Below are positions 45,453-53,262 of a stretch of DNA of 64,000 nt, piece after piece; position 1 is the stretch's first letter, and each line of letters opens with the position of its first letter. Below the pieces are notes generated by a model. It did no database searches and was not told where the DNA came from. It saw nothing but the letters and a program-made list of their open reading frames with translations. The stretch covers positions 25,051 through 89,050 of the forward strand of contig JABUFA010000014.1 of NCBI GenBank assembly GCA_013314755.1. Reading direction: 5' to 3'. The stretch comes from Chthonomonadia bacterium. Its GTDB lineage: Bacteria; Armatimonadota; HRBIN16. The translations under genes and the position numbers were made by a program.

Positions 45453-46415
45453 TTACTTCTTCAACGCCTTCATGGCATATTCGCGTGCCGATTCGAGCTG
45501 CCCAGCCGAACCGAGCAGTTCGTTGCGGCTGGCGATGAACTTGGCGTACTCCGCCATGAAGATTTTGCCCGGCTCGCGCAGGTCGAACTTGTCGCAGTGG
45601 TCGCGGAAGAACTCGCGATGTACCCGGCACCACACCAGGCGTCCGTCAGTGTCGATGTTAATCTTGCACACGCCGAGCTTTGCAGCGGGCAGATACTGCG
45701 AGGGGTCCACGCCCTTGGTGCCCTTCAGGCAGCCGCCCGCGGCGTTGATACGCTCGACCTCGTCCTGCGGCACCGACGATGAGCCATGCATCACCAGCGG
45801 AAAGCCGGGCAGACGCTTCTGAATCGCCTCGACGCGGTCGAGGTGAATGCGCTGAGAGCCGCTGAACTTGTAGGCGCCGTGGCTGGTACCGATTGCAACA
45901 GCGAGGCTATCACAGCCCGTGCGCTTGACGAACTCCTCTGCCTCGGCGGGGTCGGTCAGGCGAGCGTCTTTCTCGTCCACCGAGATGTGCTCTTCCACAC
46001 CGCCCAGCATACCGAGTTCCGCCTCCACGCTGATGCCCTTCGCGTGCGCCGCCTCCACCACTCGTTTCGTGACGGCGATGTTCTCTTCGAAGGGCAGGTG
46101 CGAACCGTCAATCATCACCGACGAGTAGAATCCGCTCTCGATGCAGTCGTAGCAGGTCTGCTCGTCGCCGTGGTCAAGGTGCACAGCGAACAGCGCATCG
46201 GGCCATATCTGCTCCGCTGTGCGGATAATCGCTTCCAGCATCCGTTTATCGGTGTAAGAGCGCGCGCCCTTGCTTATCTGGATGATGAACGGCGCCTGCG
46301 ACTCCATGTTACCCCGGAACAGCCCCATTGCCTGCTCGAGGTTGTTGATGTTGTAGGCTCCGAGCGCATACTTGCCGTATGCGTGCTCGAACAGTATGCG
46401 GGTTGGGACAATCAT
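45453..46415 (-). CDS. fba: Class II fructose-bisphosphate aldolase
   Basis: This 320-residue zinc enzyme cleaves fructose-1,6-bisphosphate. The metal site is seen in VHLDHGDEQTC, with a second region SVEAELGMLGGVEE and His in AIGTSHGAYKF and VMHGSSSVP. KLGVCKINIDTDGRL is also family-typical. ATG 46415 has GGAGATC upstream. An extended -10 promoter is about 120 bases upstream. It is separated from citrate synthase by a terminator. Confidence 0.96.
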   Translation of the reverse strand: MIVPTRILFEHAYGKYALGAYNINNLEQAMGLFRGNMESQAPFIIQISKGARSYTDKRMLEAIIRTAEQIWPDALFAVHLDHGDEQTCYDCIESGFYSSVMIDGSHLPFEENIAVTKRVVEAAHAKGISVEAELGMLGGVEEHISVDEKDARLTDPAEAEEFVKRTGCDSLAVAIGTSHGAYKFSGSQRIHLDRVEAIQKRLPGFPLVMHGSSSVPQDEVERINAAGGCLKGTKGVDPSQYLPAAKLGVCKINIDTDGRLVWCRVHREFFRDHCDKFDLREPGKIFMAEYAKFIASRNELLGSAGQLESAREYAMKALKK

Positions 46416-46531
46416 CGTTCGATCTCCTTCTTCCTCCCAGGCAGGTTGTGGCTCCCTATCATTGGGATATTTCGCCAGTGTGTCTGCTGTTTCCTGTCAC
46501 GCCCCTGCTGTGGGGATTTGTTATCAGCTGT

Positions 46532-46537
46532 ATTATA
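46532..46537 (-). promoter_or_regulatory. Extended -10 promoter element upstream of fba
   Basis: On the minus strand TGATATAAT is a perfect extended -10 (TGnTATAAT). A -35 is weak. It lies about 117 bases before fba. Confidence 0.5.
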
Positions 46538-46572
46538 TCACTGTTTGCGTTCTGGAGCAGGACGATGAAGGA

Positions 46573-49500
46573 TTAAAAGCGTGTTTTGTACTCCAGCACG
46601 CCCGCTAGCTCGTTGCGCGAGAGACCTGCCGGCACGCGGTGCTGGTAAGCGGTCAGGCGCAGGCTGACGTTCAGGAAGTGCTCCTCGTCGAACTGCCAGC
46701 CGTAACGCAGGTGGAAGGAGTGCGCCGTGCCCTTATTGCCCTGGAAGTTGACCGAGTCCAGACTGTAGCCGACCTCTCCGCTGGAGAGGGCAGAGAGCCT
46801 GCCTGCGATGCTCAGCAGGGCGCGTCGGATAATCTGTCGCTTGACAAAATCGGTCTCGATGCGGTACTCGCCGTTCAGCGTCTGGCGAGCGTTGAGCCTG
46901 CTGGAGAGCTTCCACACATCCAGACCTATCGGCTGAACGCGGTTGTTGCCCTGCTCCGGCAGGGTCAGGAACTGGTGGCTGAGCGAGGTGTTCGGGTTCA
47001 TCTGCCAGTCCATCTGGTAGCGGCGCACGTGCCATGTTTCCATATTGGGCTGTTCGATCATGCGGTAGTACACTTCCGCCTTGAAGTTGCTCATCGGTGC
47101 GGCGGTGAGCTGGTAGGTGCGCATCACCAGACGGTCCGCCGCCTGCGGAATGAAGGCGGAGGTATACTCTGCCAGCAGGCTGTGCTTGCCTAGATTGGCG
47201 GTGATCCGCCCGGTGCGAGTTTCCTTCTGCCAGTTCGCCCTGTCTGCCAGCGCGGCGTAGGCGCCGGTGAACTGGATATTGCTCAAGCCCAGCGCGTTGA
47301 AGGGTTTGATGGAAGAAACGGAGACCTCGCTCTGCGCTTTGGTGCTGGCGCGGTCCACGCGCAGCTCATCGTATTTGCCGGTGACGTTCGCGAAGTTGAG
47401 CACAGGACCGGACAGGGCGAAACTCTTCAACAGGCTGCCTGTGTCGGTGCTGGTGGTGCGTCGCGACAGGCTCATGACGAAGGTCAGGTCTTTGCGCAGC
47501 AGCCACTGCGAAGAGACCGTGCGGATGAGTTCGGAGGGGCGGTCGCTGCGCCCAAACCGCTGTTCGGTAAACTGCATGATGGCGCTTCGCGAAACTGGTG
47601 TCTGCAGTTGCAGGGTGTCCGCGAGGTCGTAATAGCCATCGGTGCGGCGCAGGTGTTTCTGTTCTATGGCGAACCACATGGGCTGTTTCTTGTCGGATTC
47701 GATGCGCCAGAAATTGGTGAGCGTGGTGGTCGGCTGAAGGAGCACGCCCTCATCCTCTACCCGGTCGCGATAGGCGGAGAACTTCAGCCCCTTGTTCAGC
47801 ATGTAGTCTATGGTGGTGGTTTCCCGCCACTGGCGATGCAGAACTTCGGTCGCGCCGTCTCGGTTCATTCGGTCGCTCAGGTGTGTGAACCGGGTCGTTG
47901 CCTGTGGCTGATACTGGAAATAGAGTCGCTGGCGCCGGTGCATTTGCTGAATCTGCGCGTTGCGCGAGTCGATCCAGAAGCCCTCGAACCACAGCGTTTT
48001 GCTCACCTGCCACTGCGCGGACAGGTCGAGATACCGGAAGCCGGGCAGACCGTTCAGGTCGTTACGGTCACTCTCGGTCAGGTCGCCGATGCGTGAGAAG
48101 GTAGGGTCTACCTGCTTCAGGTTGGCGAACAGCGACAGGCGCGGCGTGCGCAGGGCGTATGACTGCCTGACGATAGAACCCTGCGAGTCGCGGATGTTGC
48201 CGAACTGCGCCGCCAGCGAGACGTTCTTATCCAGCGCAAAGCGCGTGCTGATCAGACTCCGCGCGATGCCCGTTTCGTTTGCAAAGAGCTTGCGTTCGGG
48301 CTCGGTCAGGTCGCCCAGACGGTTGAAGCCTTCGTCGATGTTCTGCTTCTGGTAAGAAATCTCGAACTTCGGGCTGGAGTAGGCAACCTGCATGCGCTGG
48401 ATGTCGCCGCTGGCATCCTCGACCGCTGTCTTGGCGACGGTGATACGGGTGTTCGCTGTGGTAGTCACGTTCACACGAAGGGTCTCGCGCTCCAGCCCCG
48501 CCTCACGCATAATCTGCTTGCGGTCGGCATCGGTCACCGCGTTTGCCCCCGGCTCCACCTGCTGACGCGCCATGAGCGCCATCTGGTTAATCTCATCAGG
48601 CGTCAGGTTCGCTATGGCGAAGCCCGGGTCGGTGCCGTGGCGGGTGTAATCAATCTGCACGGTCTGCGTGTTCAGCGACACCTGCCTGTAGTTCAGGTTG
48701 CCCGATTCGGTGCGGATGGTCTGCTGAGCGAACAGACTCGGCAGGTTTGTCCCTTTGAAGGGGGGCAGTTCCGCCCGCAGGAAGGAGCGCGTCCAGCCCC
48801 GCTCTTTCGCCCACTGCGCACGCTGTGCTTCCGCCAGGTCGTTGAAGCGGGTGAAGTCTTTGTCGATTTCCTGGGTGTTGTAGGTGAGCTTGAGACCGGC
48901 AGTTTGCAGGACATAGCTGCTCAGTTCAATACCGCCGCTGGTGTCCAAGATGCGGTTGCGCTCGTAGCCAATCTGGGAGTTACCGCTCAGGCGGAACAGC
49001 GCAGAGAGCGTATCGCGCGTCAGCCCGCGTTCCTTTGCCCACTGCCCGCGCTGGTCCTCGCGCAGGTCGTTGAACCGCTGGAACTGTGGGTCAATCTTCG
49101 TTTCGCTGTAGCGCAGCTCCATCTGCTTGCTCTGCACACCGTACTGCGCCTGGCGTATCTCTCCCTTGCCGTCGGTGACGCGGCTGATGTCTGTTTGCAG
49201 ATTTAGCCCGCCAGCGGTGTAGCCCAACCCATAGCTTACCCGGCGCATTCCCCGCTCCTTTTCCAGCCAGCCCAGCAACTGGTCGGGAGCGGCTTTCTGC
49301 TCGCGCAGGGCGGAGAAGCCGGTGAAGCGCGCCCCGACGTCCTGGTACACGCCGCGCAGTTGCAGTCCGCCCAGATTCCAGTCCAGATTCTGCAGGATAA
49401 GGCGGTCTGAGCCGGCTGCTGCCTGGGTGTTCGGGCGTGATGGTGCGCCCGGCTGAAGGGTAGGGTCTGCCACTGCCTGCACCGCTCGTTGAGACGAGAA

Positions 49501-50067
49501 GAAGAACAAGCCCTGCAGTGCGCTGTTGCTGTTGAAGTTCAGACGGGTCTGCATACCGTAGGTATCTGTCTGCAGAGTGGTGCCGTCCTCGCGGCGCAGA
49601 AACGCGCTGGAGCTGTACATCATGTTCAGCTGGCTCTGCCCGAACTGCAGACTCATGGCAGGTGCCTGCAGGAGCCCGCGCTGTTCACTGGAGCCAGGCA
49701 CATAGCGGTATTGCACCCGGATGGTTTGGGTGGTGCGCACCGGCTCGGTGAAGGTGATGGTTCCGCTAACGTAATCGATCACGTAGTCCTGATTGCGCCG
49801 AAGGGTGCGGGCGTCCACCGTTACCCGTTCGCTTTCGGGCACGATGTTGCCATAGCGCAGGAGGTAGCCTGCCCGCGTGCCGTTACCCCGCAGAAGGTCG
49901 GCGTTCAGCTGTCCGGTCTGTGCGCTCGAGGTTGCCGACTTAGGAGCGGTGATACGTCCCTCCGCCAGCGGGATAGGCGCAGGGGCAGAGTTTCCCTGTG
50001 CCCACGCGGCGACCGTCGTCGCGAAGGCGATACCTGCCAGCACTATGGCACGAAGAGTTAATCTCAT
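46573..50067 (-). CDS. Outer-membrane barrel-like protein with about six 76-residue internal repeats
   Basis: This 1164-residue protein has a signal peptide (MRLTLRAIVLAGIAFATTVA, cleavage near AWAQG). Residues 66-122 form a domain shared with the 667-residue protein upstream: YLLRYGNIVPESERVTVDAR, LRRNQDYVIDYVSGTI. From about residue 247 to 680 are six repeats spaced by about 75 residues, each with IDxxFxRxxDLxExxR and KERGxxR, at 247, 325, 401, 482, 577 and 652. The ending VLEYKTRF finishes with Phe, typical of barrels assembled by BamA. It likely forms a large surface barrel or fibre. It is translationally coupled to the anti-sigma gene by one-base overlap. Confidence 0.8.
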   Translation of the reverse strand: MRLTLRAIVLAGIAFATTVAAWAQGNSAPAPIPLAEGRITAPKSATSSAQTGQLNADLLRGNGTRAGYLLRYGNIVPESERVTVDARTLRRNQDYVIDYVSGTITFTEPVRTTQTIRVQYRYVPGSSEQRGLLQAPAMSLQFGQSQLNMMYSSSAFLRREDGTTLQTDTYGMQTRLNFNSNSALQGLFFFSSQRAVQAVADPTLQPGAPSRPNTQAAAGSDRLILQNLDWNLGGLQLRGVYQDVGARFTGFSALREQKAAPDQLLGWLEKERGMRRVSYGLGYTAGGLNLQTDISRVTDGKGEIRQAQYGVQSKQMELRYSETKIDPQFQRFNDLREDQRGQWAKERGLTRDTLSALFRLSGNSQIGYERNRILDTSGGIELSSYVLQTAGLKLTYNTQEIDKDFTRFNDLAEAQRAQWAKERGWTRSFLRAELPPFKGTNLPSLFAQQTIRTESGNLNYRQVSLNTQTVQIDYTRHGTDPGFAIANLTPDEINQMALMARQQVEPGANAVTDADRKQIMREAGLERETLRVNVTTTANTRITVAKTAVEDASGDIQRMQVAYSSPKFEISYQKQNIDEGFNRLGDLTEPERKLFANETGIARSLISTRFALDKNVSLAAQFGNIRDSQGSIVRQSYALRTPRLSLFANLKQVDPTFSRIGDLTESDRNDLNGLPGFRYLDLSAQWQVSKTLWFEGFWIDSRNAQIQQMHRRQRLYFQYQPQATTRFTHLSDRMNRDGATEVLHRQWRETTTIDYMLNKGLKFSAYRDRVEDEGVLLQPTTTLTNFWRIESDKKQPMWFAIEQKHLRRTDGYYDLADTLQLQTPVSRSAIMQFTEQRFGRSDRPSELIRTVSSQWLLRKDLTFVMSLSRRTTSTDTGSLLKSFALSGPVLNFANVTGKYDELRVDRASTKAQSEVSVSSIKPFNALGLSNIQFTGAYAALADRANWQKETRTGRITANLGKHSLLAEYTSAFIPQAADRLVMRTYQLTAAPMSNFKAEVYYRMIEQPNMETWHVRRYQMDWQMNPNTSLSHQFLTLPEQGNNRVQPIGLDVWKLSSRLNARQTLNGEYRIETDFVKRQIIRRALLSIAGRLSALSSGEVGYSLDSVNFQGNKGTAHSFHLRYGWQFDEEHFLNVSLRLTAYQHRVPAGLSRNELAGVLEYKTRF

Positions 50068-50963
50068 CAGAACCGGACGGTAATAACGTCTAACTCGACC
50101 TGCTTACGCTGGATATTGCGCCTGATCTGCCCGTTCCATTGTTCCCGATTGCGTACTCGAATTTGCTCGCGCAGGGCGTCCAGTCCGCTGGTTGTCTGGC
50201 TGAGTACCTCAGCGGGAAGGGCGAAGCGCGTCGCGACGGTTGTGCTCTCCGCCTCCTCCTGCTGAGTGGCAACCTGCTCGCCTGCGGGTGGGCTGTTCAC
50301 ATCAATATGAGGGACATCCTCCTGGATGATGGGCTCACCCTGCAGGGCGTCCGCAGGGGCAGGTTCAGGAGTTACGGGCGCGCGTGTCTCAGCGGACCAC
50401 CGAACCTTCGGCTTCGGAGAAGAAGACACGCGAACGGAAGAAGATGAAGACCTGACGGAACTTTTCGCCATCCGGACAGGTTGATTCGGTTCGGCTGTGG
50501 TGCGTGGAGTGCTGGGCAGCGCCAGTTCCTTCGCCTGCTGGGGTGGTCTGGATGCACTCTGCTGTTTCGTGCCGCCCGGCATAAACATTCCCATCGTCTG
50601 CGGTATTTGTCCCATTGTGGAAGGTATCTGACGTGGCACAAATCGCCAGGCGAACAGCACCAGCACCGCCGCTGCCCCCGCCAGCGAGAGTCGCCATACC
50701 CACCGACGCCACTCCATTGCCAGCCTCTCGCTCCAGGTGGGCTGGTCAACCGTTGCCGAAAGGATTCGGGCTTTCAGCATCGGTGGTGGTTCGTAGCGCG
50801 GCAAGAGAGCAACGCTCTGGCGCAATGCACGCAGTTCCAGCAGGGCGGTCCGGCAGGATGTACACCCTTCCAAATGCGCTTCCAGCTTCTCCCGCTCATC
50901 CGGCGGCAGGGAATCATCCACATAAGCCGATAACGCAGTCCACCACTCCACGCACACCTTCAT
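50067..50963 (-). CDS. Zinc-finger anti-sigma factor-like membrane protein
   Basis: This 298-residue protein has an N-terminal zf-HC2 domain with HxxxCxxC in EAHLEGCTSCRTALLEL, a membrane helix at about residues 92-112 (WRLSLAGAAAVLVLFAWRFV), and a long Ser/Pro-rich periplasmic part ending in LDVITVRF. Such proteins hold an ECF sigma factor at the membrane until a signal degrades them. No sigma gene is adjacent, so it may control a distant one. ATG 50963 is chosen over GTG 50972. It is coupled to the 1164-residue barrel gene. Confidence 0.85.
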   Translation of the reverse strand: MKVCVEWWTALSAYVDDSLPPDEREKLEAHLEGCTSCRTALLELRALRQSVALLPRYEPPPMLKARILSATVDQPTWSERLAMEWRRWVWRLSLAGAAAVLVLFAWRFVPRQIPSTMGQIPQTMGMFMPGGTKQQSASRPPQQAKELALPSTPRTTAEPNQPVRMAKSSVRSSSSSVRVSSSPKPKVRWSAETRAPVTPEPAPADALQGEPIIQEDVPHIDVNSPPAGEQVATQQEEAESTTVATRFALPAEVLSQTTSGLDALREQIRVRNREQWNGQIRRNIQRKQVELDVITVRF

Positions 50964-51005
50964 CGTCGCCACCTTCCCAGTGTTCCTCTTCGGTTTCCAT
51001 CTATT

Positions 51006-51033
51006 TTAGATGTATCCCCCCGCCGAATGTTTC
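51006..51033 (-). promoter_or_regulatory. Possible ECF-sigma promoter before the anti-sigma gene
   Basis: On the minus strand GAAAC (51033-51029) and CATCTAA (51012-51006) are 16 bases apart. This resembles ECF-type GAAC/CGTCTA promoters. The match is partial. Confidence 0.3.
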
Positions 51034-51131
51034 AGCTTTGACAATCCCACGAAGAAATTTGTCGCTGGCAACGATATGCAAAAAGGCTGTGTCCCCGTAA
51101 GGCTCTTCGCTCTGCAGAGGGCTGCAGAGGT

Positions 51132-53135
51132 TTAGAACTTCACGCCCAGCTTCAGACTGGCTTCGTACTCGGTCTGGTTGGGCTGGAAGATGCGGTCGCG
51201 CTGATAGGTGGTCATCCTGCCCTCCAGGCTGATGTTCAGCACGTCGCTGAACGCATAGCGGTAACCCAGCCGGTAGGTATGCGCAGCGAGTTCGCTGGTT
51301 GTTTGCTGGCGGTTCAGGTGGTATCCTGTGAACAGCTGCGCCAGCGGCGAGAGGCGATACACCAGCGCGATGTCCGCCAGAGTGATACTGGTGTTGCTCA
51401 GCAGGTCGCGGCGCAAGCCCACACTGCCCTGCAGGGTCAGCGCGTTCATCTGCGCCTGCACCTTCAGGTCTGCCTGCTCCTGCTGTTTGATATTGCCTTT
51501 GTTATCTTCGGGGTTGCGCGTGTAGCTGCCCGTCAGGCTGATAGCGGATGACGGAGCCACGCTGAGCGCAACGTTCCAGGTCTCCGGCGGGGCGTTACCC
51601 TCCAGCAAGCGCAGGCGATGGGTGGCTTCCAATCGCCACGTGCGGTTGGGCGACAGCTGCGCCCTCAGCGTGCGCACATAGCCCTCCTGCTCACCCGCGT
51701 ACTGCCCCTGCACGCCCGTTTCCAGACGAACACCCTGAAGCGGCTGAAGCGCGAGCAGCACATCCTGCTTCAACGACGTCTGTTCGCCAAGCGTCTCCAG
51801 CGACGCGCCCGTCTCAACCTGCAGCAGCCGATTGGGGCTGGTCACCACACGCACGTTGGAGGCGGTTGCGCGCTCGCCCAGCTCGCCCTCACGCTGGACG
51901 TAGTTGCCCAGCAAGCGGTAGGTGGACGATGGCTTCGCCTCCAGTCCCAGACTCAGCTCCGTCTGCTGTTTTTCACCCACCTCATCGTAGCGGATGCCGG
52001 TACGCAGTTGAACTGACTTCAAGGGCGACGTGGTGACGCCCAGCGAGGCGGTGGACTTCTCCAGCGTGCCCTGTGCGCCCGCGATTTGCTGTTGCTCCAA
52101 GAGCGCCTGCGCCTGCGTGTTCGGCGCCAGGTTCACCTGTGCGGTTACGCGGTCGGTGGTGACCTCAGAACGCCCCTGCAGGATACCCTGTTGCTCCTGA
52201 ATGCGCCGCTCAATGCCCGCGATGATGGCGCCTTTCTGCACATTCAGCCCCGCTGAGGTAGTGGTTACGGTCGCCAGCGGGTTCTCCTGGTTCAGATAGG
52301 ACACCACCGCCCGGACGCCTTCCGAGGGGCTGTACGCCAGCGATGCCGAGGTTGCCCCTGCCTGCGCCCCGCCCATTTCGCTCTGCTGGTAGCCCAGCGA
52401 CACGTTCAATCGCTGCCCCAGCATCATCTTCAACGTGGAGCTGAAAGCGTCGGTATCGGGTTTGACCTTCCACGCCTGTGCGCCCGAGAAGGCACGCCCC
52501 GTATGCAGGTAATTCAGCGTCCACTCGGCGAGGTCGCTCTTAGAGGTCGCCTGCAGGCGTACCCCGCTCTTCTCCTCCAGCCGCGCGCGGGCGTTCACGT
52601 CGGTCAGGAAGGTGGCAGAAATCTGGGTGCTTCCCGCCGGCAGGAGCTCGCCCGTCAGCCCCAGCAGGGTGGTCTCCTTGCCCGCCTGCCCCAGCGGCGC
52701 GGTGTAGCTGCCCGTCAGCGCGAGTTTGCCGCGCGCCGCGTTCAGCAGTTCCATATCCAGCGGCAGGTGCAGGGTTTGCGGGTTGCGCTGGGCGGTTCTG
52801 GGGTCAACCTCGTAAGTGACCTGCGCCATACTGCCGTTGCGCAGGGGCTGGCTGAAAACCAGCGTGCCGGCGTTATAGTCCACGGTGTACTCCTCATCGC
52901 GGCGCAGTGTCCGCCCATCCACCACCACACGCTCGCTGCGCGGGCGTACTCCCTTCCACGAGAGCAGGTAGGGTCCGCGCGTATTGCGCCCCATGAACAC
53001 GTCGGTGTAGGCGAGATGCGACGAATCCACCCCTGACAGCGCCGCAGGCGTCTGTGCTGGCGTCTGCGCCGCCGAAAACGGCACGAGCATCACTATACCG
53101 AGTATGAGCGCTGTCAGAAGGATTTTGGCTCGCAT
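51132..53135 (-). CDS. Outer-membrane barrel-like protein sharing N-terminal domain with the 1164-residue protein
   Basis: This 667-residue protein has a signal peptide (MRAKILLTALILGIVMLVPF). Residues 55-112 hold the shared domain: YLLSWKGVRPRSERVVVDGR, LRRDEEYTVDYNAGTLVF. The rest is strand-like with alternating residues, and EASLKLGVKF ends with Phe. It lacks the DLxE repeats of its neighbour. The function is unknown; a TonB-independent porin or fibre anchor is possible. A -10 TATAAT lies at 53157-53162. It is divergent from priA. Confidence 0.78.
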   Translation of the reverse strand: MRAKILLTALILGIVMLVPFSAAQTPAQTPAALSGVDSSHLAYTDVFMGRNTRGPYLLSWKGVRPRSERVVVDGRTLRRDEEYTVDYNAGTLVFSQPLRNGSMAQVTYEVDPRTAQRNPQTLHLPLDMELLNAARGKLALTGSYTAPLGQAGKETTLLGLTGELLPAGSTQISATFLTDVNARARLEEKSGVRLQATSKSDLAEWTLNYLHTGRAFSGAQAWKVKPDTDAFSSTLKMMLGQRLNVSLGYQQSEMGGAQAGATSASLAYSPSEGVRAVVSYLNQENPLATVTTTSAGLNVQKGAIIAGIERRIQEQQGILQGRSEVTTDRVTAQVNLAPNTQAQALLEQQQIAGAQGTLEKSTASLGVTTSPLKSVQLRTGIRYDEVGEKQQTELSLGLEAKPSSTYRLLGNYVQREGELGERATASNVRVVTSPNRLLQVETGASLETLGEQTSLKQDVLLALQPLQGVRLETGVQGQYAGEQEGYVRTLRAQLSPNRTWRLEATHRLRLLEGNAPPETWNVALSVAPSSAISLTGSYTRNPEDNKGNIKQQEQADLKVQAQMNALTLQGSVGLRRDLLSNTSITLADIALVYRLSPLAQLFTGYHLNRQQTTSELAAHTYRLGYRYAFSDVLNISLEGRMTTYQRDRIFQPNQTEYEASLKLGVKF

Positions 53136-53156
53136 CCCTCTCCTCCTCTCACCATT

Positions 53157-53162
53157 ATTATA
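53157..53162 (-). promoter_or_regulatory. -10 element of the 667-residue barrel gene
   Basis: TATAAT on the minus strand lies about 21 bases before the ATG. The -35 is weak. It is divergent from the priA promoter. Confidence 0.45.
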
Positions 53163-53202
53163 GACGCTTTTTGCACCAGATGCATTACACCAAACCAGCC
53201 CT

Positions 53203-53230
53203 TTGCTTCGGTTCAGAGATGGGATACAAT
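53203..53230 (+). promoter_or_regulatory. Sigma-70 promoter of priA
   Basis: TTGCTT (53203-53208) and TACAAT (53225-53230) are 16 bases apart. The TTG start codon follows at 53263. Confidence 0.65.
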
Positions 53231-53262
53231 AAGCCAGAGCAGTTGCGTGTGAGGGGAGCGCA

